Part shown: positions 18,405 to 27,278 of the stretch, piece after piece
Position numbering within the stretch: the stretch's first letter is position 1
How the letters are laid out: each line of letters begins with the position of its first letter
Source of the DNA: Eubacteriales bacterium
GTDB taxonomy: Bacteria > Bacillota > Clostridia > Lachnospirales > Lachnospiraceae
NCBI GenBank assembly: GCA_030537935.1
Contig: JAUNUY010000001.1
Coordinates: forward strand, 299,920 to 363,919
Direction of reading: 5' to 3'
Length of the DNA: 64,000 bases
Made by a program: the position numbers and the translations under genes
Notes under the pieces: model-generated
What the model saw: only the letters and a program-made list of their open reading frames with translations
What the model was told of the DNA's origin: nothing
The model's database searches: none

Positions 18405-20491
18405 CAAGGCTTCTTTCCCCTGCTGACGGTGACGGCTACCGCTTCATCTTTGTTCAACAAAGTACCGGCCTCCGGACTTTGACGGATGACCGTACCCTTG
18501 GGTACGTCGTCACTATAATCACTCTGTACCGTAATCTTCAGACCCGCATCTACGCAAAGGTTCGTCGCTTCTTCCTTTGTCTGACCGATTAACTGCGGTA
18601 CTGCAATCTTTGCTTCAACGGCAATGTAACAGATGACCGTACTGCCTTCTTCCACCTCGGTTCCGGCACCCGGATCCGTCTTGACAACCGTTCCGGGCTT
18701 CTGCTCATTGGTTTCCATCTTTTCTTCGACGTACACCAATTTCGCCGCCTCAATCATCTCTCGGGCACCGGCGGCAGACAAGGTGGCAACATCGGGAACA
18801 GTTGTCGCCCGTTTACCGTTACCCACATAAATGGTCACGACGTCACCGCGCTCCAGTTCCGTGCCGGATTTCGGATTCGTTCGCATAACCTTATTTTCTT
18901 CGCCGTAGGTCGTTGCCGTATCCACATTTAATCCTTTGTCCGTCAGTTTCCGAATTGCCTTCTCCTTGGTTTCTCCGACTACATCGGGTACCTTGATGAT
19001 TTCCTTGCCTTTGCTCACGTACACGGTGACCGTTGCACCCTTCGGTACGGAATCACCGGCGGGCGGATCCGTCTTGACAACGAAACCTTCTGCAATCCGA
19101 TCATCAAAAATATCTTCCGTCTTAACTTGCAGGCCCTTGTCTTTGATCTCCTTAATAACCTGGTCCTTCGGTCGGGAAGCGTAATCCGGGATGGTCAACT
19201 CATCCGTTCCCGCAACGACCAGCTTAATGACACGATTTTCCCGGTCCGGCCACTTCGCATCCGGTGCAGGATCTTGGGACTTGATTTTCCCTTCCTCCTC
19301 TTCCGGCGCCGTCTTGTCATAAGACGTAACCGTCACGGTGAAACCGTTGCCGGATGCCAAACGCTGTGCTTCTTCCAGTTGCATGCCGACGAGGTTCGGC
19401 ACGCGTCCCTCACTGTTTCCGCCGCCGCTGAAACCGAGTTTGAAAATAACGAAAATCAGAAGGAATGCCACGATTACGCCGCCGACGATGGTCAGGACAT
19501 TCATAATCCGCTTTATTTTCGGATTGACGACCTCGGCACCCGTGTCCTCCTCATAGTCATCATAATCGTCATAATCATGCCGCATCCGCAGCTCATCCGT
19601 AAAATTCTCATCATAAAATACCGTATCCATCGAGACTTTCCCGCCTCGATAGTTTGTCGGCAGCAATTCTCCGGGATGTTGATAAACGAACTTCAAGTCA
19701 CGCAACATCTCGCCGACATTTTGATACCGGTTGGCCGCCGCCTTCTGCGTAGCACAGAGAACAATCTGTTCCAGTCCGGGTGAAACGCCCGGAATAATGG
19801 AAGATGGCGGAATCATTTCCTTTTCCATGTGCGATAACGCCACTTCGACATTACTGTCCGCGTTATACGGCACATCACCCGTAATCATCTCGTACATTGT
19901 GATACCGAGGGAATAAATATCACTCTTGATATCGGAATATCCGCTGCGAGATTGCTCCGGTGCCATGTAGTGCACGGAACCCGCCACGGCATTGACCGTC
20001 GTTTTACTGTCCGGTGCCTTGGCAATCCCGAAGTCCGCCACTTTAACGACACCCTCATTGGAAATAACGATATTTTCCGGTTTAATATCACGATGAATGA
20101 TATTGGCATGATGAGCCGCTTCCAATCCCTGTGCAATCTGAATGACAATCTTTAACGTATCACTGTCATTCAAAGGGCCGCGCGCATCAATGTAATCTTT
20201 CAGCGTAATACCTTCCACCAGCTCCATGACGATGTAATGCATATTCCCCTGATTGCCGACATCAAAGACGTTGACAATATTTTGGTTGGAAATCATCGCG
20301 GCCGCTTGCGCCTCCGCTTGAAATTTCCGGACGAATTTTTCATCCATGGAAAAATCACTGTTCAGTATTTTTACCGCAACATTCCGGTTTAATTTCAAAT
20401 CTGAAGCCTTATAGACTTTCGCCATGCCGCCCTGACCGATTAAGTCGATAATGCGATACCGGTCTCCGACTATCGTCCCGCGATTTAACAT
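18404..20491 (-). CDS. prkC: PASTA-domain Ser/Thr protein kinase
   Basis: A 695-residue membrane kinase. The cytosolic kinase domain (about 10-270) has the glycine loop GQGGMAKVY, Lys 41 in VAVKIL, the catalytic HRDIKPEN (Asp 135) and DFG (153-155). An acidic Asp/Tyr-rich stretch (about 305-318) leads to one membrane segment (about 330-351). Five extracellular PASTA repeats follow, each starting with a VPxLVG- or IPDY-like turn. Such kinases sense muropeptides or lipid II and control wall synthesis, growth and germination. Its phosphatase gene is upstream and overlaps by seven bases. Confidence 0.96.
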   Translation of the reverse strand: MLNRGTIVGDRYRIIDLIGQGGMAKVYKASDLKLNRNVAVKILNSDFSMDEKFVRKFQAEAQAAAMISNQNIVNVFDVGNQGNMHYIVMELVEGITLKDYIDARGPLNDSDTLKIVIQIAQGLEAAHHANIIHRDIKPENIVISNEGVVKVADFGIAKAPDSKTTVNAVAGSVHYMAPEQSRSGYSDIKSDIYSLGITMYEMITGDVPYNADSNVEVALSHMEKEMIPPSSIIPGVSPGLEQIVLCATQKAAANRYQNVGEMLRDLKFVYQHPGELLPTNYRGGKVSMDTVFYDENFTDELRMRHDYDDYDDYEEDTGAEVVNPKIKRIMNVLTIVGGVIVAFLLIFVIFKLGFSGGGNSEGRVPNLVGMQLEEAQRLASGNGFTVTVTSYDKTAPEEEEGKIKSQDPAPDAKWPDRENRVIKLVVAGTDELTIPDYASRPKDQVIKEIKDKGLQVKTEDIFDDRIAEGFVVKTDPPAGDSVPKGATVTVYVSKGKEIIKVPDVVGETKEKAIRKLTDKGLNVDTATTYGEENKVMRTNPKSGTELERGDVVTIYVGNGKRATTVPDVATLSAAGAREMIEAAKLVYVEEKMETNEQKPGTVVKTDPGAGTEVEEGSTVICYIAVEAKIAVPQLIGQTKEEATNLCVDAGLKITVQSDYSDDVPKGTVIRQSPEAGTLLNKDEAVAVTVSRGKKP

Positions 20492-21222
20492 GCTTCCACC
20501 TCTCCGTTGATATCAATTAACATGACGGTAATATTATCCTCTCCGCCGTGTTCGTTTGCCAAGTCGATGAGTACGTCACAGATTTCTCCTGAAGAAATCG
20601 GCCGTTTTAAAACCGCGCCAATCGTTTCATCATCCACCATATTCGTTAATCCGTCGGTACAAATCAATAATCTGTCTCCCGACCGAACGGGTAGACTGAA
20701 AAAGTCCGGTAATCCATGATAACCGATTGCACGGGTAATCTTATTCTTGTCTCGATGTATCCGCGCTTCTTCCGGCGTCAACTGCCCGTTCTTCAACATC
20801 AGGGAGACGCGGTTATGATCCTCCGTAATCTGTTCCAATTCATTGCGAAACAGATACAGACGACTGTCCCCGACATTACCGACCGTCAGTTCGCCGTCAT
20901 TCACCGTCGCCGCAACCAGCGTCGTGCCGGTCCCGGCCAAATCTTCCCGATCCGCGGCCGCCTCGACCAGTGCGCGATCCGCCCGTTCAAATGCTCTGTA
21001 CAAGACGGACTGTACGTCATCCCCGGAACCTGTCCCGGTCACGCACTCCGCCAACTGTTCCGTTGCAAAGCGTGAAGCGAAATCACCGCTTTTATAACCG
21101 CCCATTCCGTCCGCTACAACGAACAGATTCGACAACGGCCCGATGGGCGACGTGGTCGAATAGACGTAATCTTGATTGACGGTACGGGTTTTTCCCGTAT
21201 CCGTACGTACACTTACTTGCAT
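20485..21222 (-). CDS. prpC: PP2C-family Ser/Thr phosphatase
   Basis: A 245-residue metal-dependent phosphatase. Motifs with the metal-binding Asp residues are VADGMGGYKSGD, GNVGDSRLYLF, LICTDGLTNMV and GGEDNITVML. It is the expected partner that reverses phosphorylation by the overlapping PASTA kinase gene. GGAGG precedes the ATG. A 57-base gap separates it from rsmB; I see no terminator there, so it stays in the def operon. Confidence 0.95.
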   Translation of the reverse strand: MQVSVRTDTGKTRTVNQDYVYSTTSPIGPLSNLFVVADGMGGYKSGDFASRFATEQLAECVTGTGSGDDVQSVLYRAFERADRALVEAAADREDLAGTGTTLVAATVNDGELTVGNVGDSRLYLFRNELEQITEDHNRVSLMLKNGQLTPEEARIHRDKNKITRAIGYHGLPDFFSLPVRSGDRLLICTDGLTNMVDDETIGAVLKRPISSGEICDVLIDLANEHGGEDNITVMLIDINGEVEAC

Positions 21223-21279
21223 CCGTACCTCCTTGTAGAGCCCTTGAAAAACAATTGCTCCGTTTCCCGGAATCCGGTC

Positions 21280-22620
21280 TTACTTAATAGTATCATTTAT
21301 TCCGTTTTTTTCAAGTTTTTTTTCCGCTCCCGTCTCTCGCCGTTGAAATACGGCAACGTAAAAACCGTCTCCCGCATCGCGACCGGGAATCCGTTGTATC
21401 GCTTCACCGATCGGTGTCATAAAGCCGGTCAGATATGCCGACTGTGCCTCGTTCTCACGTGCGGACACGGTGCAGGTGCTGTATACGAGAAAACCGCCGG
21501 GTCGAACATAGCGTACGGCCTGAGAAAGGATGGTCCGTTGTAGCGTACTCAGCTGTCCAATATCTTCCGGTTGTATGCGATGTCGCAATTCCGGCTTCCG
21601 GTGAATCAGCCCGATGCCGGAACAGGGCAAATCACAGATGACAGCATCAAACGCATCATGAAATGCCGGTACATCCTCACGTGCATCACCGACAGACGTT
21701 TCCACGTTCAGGAGATGCAAACGCTTAATATTTTCCCGAATTTTTTCCACTTTCGCCAAACTGCGATCACGGGCCGTCACCCTCGCACCCGGTATCTCCG
21801 CCGCCTGAGCGGTTTTGCCCCCCGGCGCGGCACATAAATCCAATATTCGCGGTGCTTCCCGCCCCGCCAGAAGCGGTGCCAAGTACAAAACGGGCAGCGT
21901 GGATGACAAATCCTGCACCGTCATTTCACCCCGACGAAAAGCGGCCAAACTGTTCGGGTCACTGCACGCCGCAATATGCACGGCTGCCGGATTCTCCGTC
22001 GAAACCGTCACCGTATAACCTTCGGACGCCAGTTCTTTCATCAACGGCATCGGATCCCCGATGAGACGAACCCGTAATCCGGGCTCCGGGCGAACTTGTA
22101 AGAAAGCGTCCGCCGCATCCCCGCCGTACTCCGAACGAATCATTTGATCAATCCATAACGGTATACCGCAACGGGCCGCTACAGGCAACGTTTCGATAAA
22201 ACGGTACATCGCTTCCCGCTCCCGGTCGACCCGTCTCAGAATACCGTTCACGAAACCGCTCAGCCCGACCATTTTTCGATGTTTTACGAGGCTGACATAC
22301 TCGTTACAAACGGCATGTGCCGCCTGATGCATATACAGTAACTCCGTAATGCCGGCACGCAAAATACTACGAATCAGCGGACGTAACTTGGCCACATGCC
22401 GCTTCCCGAGATGTTGGATCAGCATATCCACCGGAATCCGACGTTCCTGCACCATCTTTACCGTAGCGGACAGGCGGGCACGCTCTCGTTCTTCCAAATC
22501 ATATTGAAGGGCTATGGTTGCAACGGTTTCATTCAGCATGCCGCCCGTCTCCACCGCTAACAGAACATCGACTATCATCTCTCGAACATTTCGTTTCAAC
22601 AGTCTCTCCTTATCACACAT
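21280..22620 (-). CDS. rsmB: 16S rRNA (cytosine-967-C5)-methyltransferase
   Basis: A 446-residue enzyme with an N-terminal NusB-like RNA-binding domain (about 1-140) and a C-terminal Rossmann methyltransferase domain. SAM motif I is LDLCAAPGGKTAQAAE; the catalytic Cys pair is in DLPCSGIG and STCTVSARENE. It methylates C967 of 16S rRNA. The ATG overlaps the rlmN stop by eight bases. Confidence 0.94.
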   Translation of the reverse strand: MCDKERLLKRNVREMIVDVLLAVETGGMLNETVATIALQYDLEERERARLSATVKMVQERRIPVDMLIQHLGKRHVAKLRPLIRSILRAGITELLYMHQAAHAVCNEYVSLVKHRKMVGLSGFVNGILRRVDREREAMYRFIETLPVAARCGIPLWIDQMIRSEYGGDAADAFLQVRPEPGLRVRLIGDPMPLMKELASEGYTVTVSTENPAAVHIAACSDPNSLAAFRRGEMTVQDLSSTLPVLYLAPLLAGREAPRILDLCAAPGGKTAQAAEIPGARVTARDRSLAKVEKIRENIKRLHLLNVETSVGDAREDVPAFHDAFDAVICDLPCSGIGLIHRKPELRHRIQPEDIGQLSTLQRTILSQAVRYVRPGGFLVYSTCTVSARENEAQSAYLTGFMTPIGEAIQRIPGRDAGDGFYVAVFQRRETGAEKKLEKNGINDTIK

Positions 22621-23650
22621 CCGCCGGTTTCATTCGGCGGCGCAGCTGTCCACAGGCACCGTCAATATCCGTCCCCATTTCCCGGCGTACGGTCACATTC
22701 AGCGACTGCCGTTCCAATACCGTTCGAAATGCGGCAATCCGCTCCTGCCGAGGCCGTTTGTAATCCCGCTCCGTGACGGGGTTGACGGGAATTAAGTTGA
22801 CGTGACACGACAATCCTTTTAACTTCTGCGCCAGTGTCCGTGCCTGTCCGGGGTCGTCATTGACGCCCTCGACCAGGGCATATTCGAAAGAAACCCGACG
22901 CCCCGTCTTCTCAAAGTAATACCGTGCCGCCGCCAAAATCTCGTCGATACTGTATCGGTTGGCGACCGGCATCATGGTCCGGCGGAGGACGTCATCCGGT
23001 GCATGTAGAGATATGGCCAGCGTCACACCCATATCCGCATCGGCCAATGTGCGGATGGCCGGTACGAGACCGCAGGTACTCACGGTGATGTTACGCCGAC
23101 TGATATGCAATCCGTATTCATCCGTAATCATCCGGAGAAATTTCAATACCTCGTCAATATTGTCCATCGGTTCACCCTGTCCCATCAAGACGATATTCGA
23201 GATACGTTCTCCGATACCGTGCTGTACGCCGTACACCTGTGCAAGCATTTCTCCGGCAGTAAGATTGCGTGCCAGTCCGTCCAAAGTAGAGGCGCAAAAT
23301 CGACAACCCATCCGGCAGCCGACTTGTGTGGAAATACAGATACTGTTCCCATGCTTATAACGCATGAGTACGGACTCGATACGATGTCCGTCCGGCAATT
23401 CAAAAAGATATTTTTCCGTCCCGTCCGCAGACACTTGCTTCGTAACCTCCGTCAACCCGCCGATGTAGTATGCCGAATCCAAGCGACTGCGCAGGGCCTT
23501 GCCCACATTGGTCATGGCGGAAAAATCAGACACCGTCTTGACATGCAGCCACTCATAAACCTGTCGCAGACGGAAGGCTTTCTCGCCGGCCAACAGCGGT
23601 TCCGCTACCAATGCCGACCGTTCAATATTCAAAATATTCCGCTTATCCAT
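22613..23650 (-). CDS. rlmN: 23S rRNA (A2503-C2)/tRNA (A37-C2)-methyltransferase, radical SAM
   Basis: About 345 residues. The radical-SAM cluster motif is CRMGCRFC; downstream are GMGQGEPMDN-like VLMGQGEPMDN, NITVSTCG and the C-terminal catalytic Cys in DIDGACGQL. The enzyme adds a C2 methyl to A2503 in the peptidyl transferase tunnel and to some tRNAs. The longest ORF starts at 23716, overlapping fmt, but the ATG at 23650 has GGGGAG six bases upstream and yields the family's usual start and length. Confidence 0.93.
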   Translation of the reverse strand: MDKRNILNIERSALVAEPLLAGEKAFRLRQVYEWLHVKTVSDFSAMTNVGKALRSRLDSAYYIGGLTEVTKQVSADGTEKYLFELPDGHRIESVLMRYKHGNSICISTQVGCRMGCRFCASTLDGLARNLTAGEMLAQVYGVQHGIGERISNIVLMGQGEPMDNIDEVLKFLRMITDEYGLHISRRNITVSTCGLVPAIRTLADADMGVTLAISLHAPDDVLRRTMMPVANRYSIDEILAAARYYFEKTGRRVSFEYALVEGVNDDPGQARTLAQKLKGLSCHVNLIPVNPVTERDYKRPRQERIAAFRTVLERQSLNVTVRREMGTDIDGACGQLRRRMKPADV

Positions 23651-23708
23651 TGCTGCTCCCCGCTTCTCCGACATAAGAGAAGCCCGACCGATGTCGGGCA
23701 CAATCGCT

Positions 23709-24653
23709 CTATTCATGCCGGTCGATCTCCGTCAGATGCATGCCGACCGTTATTGGATTCCCCGCCAAAAACGAGGCGACGGGCATCCGCTTTTTCCCCG
23801 CTAACTGAACCTCCCGAAGTGCCAATGCACCCTCGCCGCATTGCACCGTCATACTCCGACGGGTCACGGCGATGACCGTACCGGGTCGAGCCTCGGGATG
23901 ACCGTCCACCACATCGGCGGCAAAAATTTTAAACTGCCGGTCATCCAGTAAGCAAGTCGCATTCGGCCAAATATCGACAGCACGAATCAAGGCTTCGATA
24001 CGCTCCGCCGGTTCATCAAAACGGATAAAGCCGTCCGATTTTTTCAACATCTTCGCATAGGTATGTTTTTCATCATCTTGCGGTTCGGGTGTCAACGTCC
24101 CCGCCTCTGCCGCCGCCAGCACGGGTAAAAGAATCTCCGCGCCCACCAATGCCAGTTTATCCGTCAGCGTCGTTGCCGTTTCCTTATCATCAAGGTAGAT
24201 GGCGGCTGTCGCGAGGATGTCTCCCGTATCCAGTCCCTCATCCATCTGCATGATGGTAACACCCGTCTCCGTCTCACCGTCCATAATACAACGGTTAATG
24301 GGTGCGGCACCTCGATATCGGGGCAAAAGAGATGCATGTACATTAATACATCCGTGCGGGGGCAGCGTCAATATGTCACGCGGTAAAATCTGTCCGAATG
24401 CCGCCACAACGATAACATCCGGCTTCAATGCCGCCAGCGTACCCGACATCCCCGCATCTTTCAGACGACGCGGTTGATAAACCGGTAAGTTCAGGGCCAG
24501 TGCTGCCGTCTTCACTTCGGAAAAAACAGGTTTTTTACTCCGTCCCCTCGGTTTGTCCGGTTGTGTAACAACCCCGACAACTTCATGTTCTTTATGTAAT
24601 GCTTGCAGGCTCGGTACGGCAAAGGCCGGCGTGCCCATGAAAATCACTCGCAA
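23709..24653 (-). CDS. fmt: Methionyl-tRNA formyltransferase
   Basis: A 314-residue enzyme that formylates initiator Met-tRNA with 10-formyl-THF. The N-terminal motif RVIFMGTPAFAVPS is followed by VTQPDKPRGR, the catalytic site in INVHASLLPRYRGAAPI and DTGDIL, and a C-terminal OB domain. The start is TTG at 24653, with GAGG five bases upstream; it places the protein exactly at the family's usual MRVxFMGTP start, so the apparent 12-codon extension in the longer ORF is not real. Def is 14 bases upstream, and fhs/folD in the next operon supply the folate. Confidence 0.94.
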   Translation of the reverse strand: MRVIFMGTPAFAVPSLQALHKEHEVVGVVTQPDKPRGRSKKPVFSEVKTAALALNLPVYQPRRLKDAGMSGTLAALKPDVIVVAAFGQILPRDILTLPPHGCINVHASLLPRYRGAAPINRCIMDGETETGVTIMQMDEGLDTGDILATAAIYLDDKETATTLTDKLALVGAEILLPVLAAAEAGTLTPEPQDDEKHTYAKMLKKSDGFIRFDEPAERIEALIRAVDIWPNATCLLDDRQFKIFAADVVDGHPEARPGTVIAVTRRSMTVQCGEGALALREVQLAGKKRMPVASFLAGNPITVGMHLTEIDRHE

Positions 24654-24667
24654 TCGTTCCTCTTTTC

Positions 24668-25186
24668 TTATAAATCCTTCTCGTAGCAAGCTTCCAAATA
24701 ATGCTCTAACTCTCCCTCATCGGTCAAATCGTACACGTCATCGTTCATAATAATGGCACGGTCCTTATATAAAACGCCATTCAAATGATCATTCTCATGA
24801 CAGAAAACACGCGCCGCAAAGCCGCTCAGCGTCACTTCAAACGGCTTCATTTCACGGTCCAACGCACGTATCCGAAGTGTCTCCGGACGTCGAACGATAC
24901 CACATTGTCCGGGCAAAGAAAGACAACCTTCCACCTCATAGGTCCGGCCGTCTTCGCTGAGGATTTCGGGATTGATGAATACCGTAACCACATCCTCTAC
25001 CAACGTAATGAATATTCGTCGCAGCACGCCAACTTGGGGCGCCGCAAGACCGACGCCTTCTTCCGCCGCCATCGTCTCCATCATATCGTCAATCAGGTCA
25101 TTGATGCGCGGCGTCATTTCACGAACGGGCTTACTGATTTTTCGTAATAAGGGATCGCTTTCCAATCTCAGGGTTCTTACCGCCAT
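24668..25186 (-). CDS. def: Peptide deformylase
   Basis: A 172-residue metalloenzyme that removes the N-formyl group from new proteins. The three signature motifs are present: GVGLAAPQVG, EGCLSLPG and the metal site CHENDHLNG. It is the first gene of the long operon that ends with rho. AAAGGAG precedes the ATG, and a strong extended -10 promoter lies just upstream. Confidence 0.97.
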   Translation of the reverse strand: MAVRTLRLESDPLLRKISKPVREMTPRINDLIDDMMETMAAEEGVGLAAPQVGVLRRIFITLVEDVVTVFINPEILSEDGRTYEVEGCLSLPGQCGIVRRPETLRIRALDREMKPFEVTLSGFAARVFCHENDHLNGVLYKDRAIIMNDDVYDLTDEGELEHYLEACYEKDL

Positions 25187-25210
25187 GGCATCTCCTTTCT
25201 CTAACGCTTC

Positions 25211-25239
25211 ATTATACCATAAATTCCCGTATCAGACAA
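25211..25239 (-). promoter_or_regulatory. Promoter of the def-fmt-rlmN-rsmB-prpC-prkC-rsgA-rpe-thiN-rho operon
   Basis: On the minus strand TTGTCT and TATAAT are separated by 17 bases, with TG one base before the -10. It sits between the priA terminator and def, so the downstream genes are a unit separate from priA. Confidence 0.82.
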
Positions 25240-25247
25240 ATATCAAA

Positions 25248-25274
25248 CGACCTGTCCGGTCTGTGGACAGGTCG
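25248..25274 (-). terminator. Terminator after priA
   Basis: Perfect 10-base arms (25248-25257 and 25265-25274) with a 7-base loop. On the minus strand it is followed by TTTGATATTTG, a weak T-tract. It begins directly at the priA stop codon. Confidence 0.75.
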
Positions 25275-27278
25275 CTAAAAAACGGGATCCTTTTCATAGT
25301 ACAAGCGTATGTCTTTCAAGGCGTCGTCATTGGCCTCAATATAATCCAACACACGAATAAAATAACGGATAATCCGTTCTTCCCCCTTGATGAAAAATAC
25401 ATTTCGGTAAAAATCCCGGAGCTTGAATATCTGTTCTTCCGTCGGTCCCATCAACACCATGCCTCGTTTCTCCATCTGCCGAATATAGCGATCCACCCGA
25501 TCCGTCGCACGCGCCAATTCTTTCGGTGAACGCGAGGCTACCGTCACCTTCAACATGGGCAGTACGGGCGGATAACCGGCCAATTTACGATACAAGATTT
25601 CTTGCTCATAAAACGCCTCATAATCTTGCGCTTCGGCGGCAGTCACCGCATAATGCAAGGGTTGACTCGTCTGAATAATAGCCAGTCCCCTTTTACCGTG
25701 GCGTCCGGCCCGTCCGGCGCCCTGTATCATCAACTGCATGCTGCGCTCCGCCGCACGATAAGAGTTCATGTTCAGTGCGTCATCAATATTAATCATGCCC
25801 ACCAACCGAACGCCTGAAAAATCATGCCCCTTGATAATCATCTGTGTTCCGATGAGGATGTCCGCCTGACGGTCATGAAAGGTCCGAAGTATTGCTTCAT
25901 AGTCTGCCGCTGTACTTGTCGAATCATGGTCCATTCGAAGAACCTTTGCCCGCGGAAATGACGCCCTCACATATTCTTCCACTTTCTGCGTACCCGTGCC
26001 GACGGCATCCGGAAACGCACAACCGCAAGTAGGACAGACCTCCGGCACATACCGGCGGGCTCCACAATAGTGACACTTCAATTCTTCCGTATTCCGGTGA
26101 TATGTATAAGAAACGTCACAGGACAAACATTTCATCACCTCACCGCAAGACGGACAAAGGATGTAATTCGCATAGCCGCGACGGTTCAAAAAAAGCATGA
26201 CCTGCTCATCATCCGCCAATGCCTGCTCCATCTCCCGTAAGAGTTCGCGACTCAAAATATCAAAATGACCGGCCTCAAATTCCTTCCGCATGTCCACGAC
26301 TCGAACCGCGGGCGGCAGGGCTCCGTTGCGGCGTGCCGACATGGTCAGCAATTGATACGCCCCTTGTTTCATCTGATAGTATGTCTCCATGGAGGGTGTG
26401 GCGGATGCATTGATAAGGCTTACTTTGAAGCGTTCCTGCATAAAAGCCGCCACCGCCCGTGCGTCATACTTCGGACTCATGTCCGATTTATAAGCATCCT
26501 CATGCTCTTCATCAATAACAATCAAACCGAGGTTTTGAAACGGCACGAAGAGGGCGCTGCGGGGACCGATCATAATGTCAACCCGCCCCTGTAATACCCG
26601 TTCCACCTGACCATAACGCTCACCGCCCGTCAGTTTCGAGTGGATAAATCCGACCCGTTCACCGAAGCGATCCGTAAATCGTTGCAACATCTGATAGGTC
26701 AGAGCGATTTCGGGGATTAGAATAATCACCTGCTCTCCCCGTGCAATGACCATCTCGGCCAGTTCAATAAATACCTGCGTCTTTCCGCTGCCGGTTACCC
26801 CGTACAAAAGATACTTGTCACGAATGCCGGCCGCCATATCCCCTGCAATCCTGTCAATAACTGCTTGTTGCTCGGGTGCCGGCCGGCCGACCGGCACTTG
26901 ACCCGGCAACTGACGGTCCGCCATGTCAACCCGTCGGCCCTTCTTAATAACGTGACGAGCCGGCATGACACATTTCAACGCCTGAATCATCGTTGAACCG
27001 TAACGGGACCGGATGAAGTCGGCAATCTCGAGCATCCGACGCTCCGGACTGACATCATCCGCCGCAATATCCGCAATCATCTTCAAGCGGGCAGGCGGAA
27101 TATCCGAATGCTTTGACAAGTTGACGACATAACCCTTTCGCAGTTTTTTGCCGCGCCCGAAAGGAATCTTCACCGGCGTACCGATGCGAATGCGGTCCGC
27201 CAATTCGGGCGGTACGATATAATCAAACACCCGGTCAATCTGCCTGGCATTGATATCAATGATGATCTGAGCGTACAT
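25275..27278 (-). CDS. priA: Primosomal protein N' (replication restart helicase)
   Basis: A 667-residue superfamily 2 helicase that reloads the replisome at stalled forks. An N-terminal 3'-DNA-binding domain precedes Walker A in GVTGSGKTQ, DEEH (Walker B), and a zinc-binding insert of four CxxC pairs (CPSC, CLSC, CHYC, CPTC), followed by helicase motifs such as GAGRAGRHG. The longer ORF begins 17 codons upstream, but the ATG at 27278 fits the usual start (YAQIIIDINARQIDRVFDY). It overlaps the Mur ligase gene by 23 bases. Confidence 0.94.
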   Translation of the reverse strand: MYAQIIIDINARQIDRVFDYIVPPELADRIRIGTPVKIPFGRGKKLRKGYVVNLSKHSDIPPARLKMIADIAADDVSPERRMLEIADFIRSRYGSTMIQALKCVMPARHVIKKGRRVDMADRQLPGQVPVGRPAPEQQAVIDRIAGDMAAGIRDKYLLYGVTGSGKTQVFIELAEMVIARGEQVIILIPEIALTYQMLQRFTDRFGERVGFIHSKLTGGERYGQVERVLQGRVDIMIGPRSALFVPFQNLGLIVIDEEHEDAYKSDMSPKYDARAVAAFMQERFKVSLINASATPSMETYYQMKQGAYQLLTMSARRNGALPPAVRVVDMRKEFEAGHFDILSRELLREMEQALADDEQVMLFLNRRGYANYILCPSCGEVMKCLSCDVSYTYHRNTEELKCHYCGARRYVPEVCPTCGCAFPDAVGTGTQKVEEYVRASFPRAKVLRMDHDSTSTAADYEAILRTFHDRQADILIGTQMIIKGHDFSGVRLVGMINIDDALNMNSYRAAERSMQLMIQGAGRAGRHGKRGLAIIQTSQPLHYAVTAAEAQDYEAFYEQEILYRKLAGYPPVLPMLKVTVASRSPKELARATDRVDRYIRQMEKRGMVLMGPTEEQIFKLRDFYRNVFFIKGEERIIRYFIRVLDYIEANDDALKDIRLYYEKDPVF

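Noticed and set aside
18404..19400. Repeated segments in prkC considered as DNA repeats
   Set aside because: They encode the five PASTA domains; similarity is at protein level only.
24654..24689. Possible frameshift or missing start of fmt
   Set aside because: The TTG at 24653 with GAGG upstream gives the exact family N-terminus, so no frameshift is needed.
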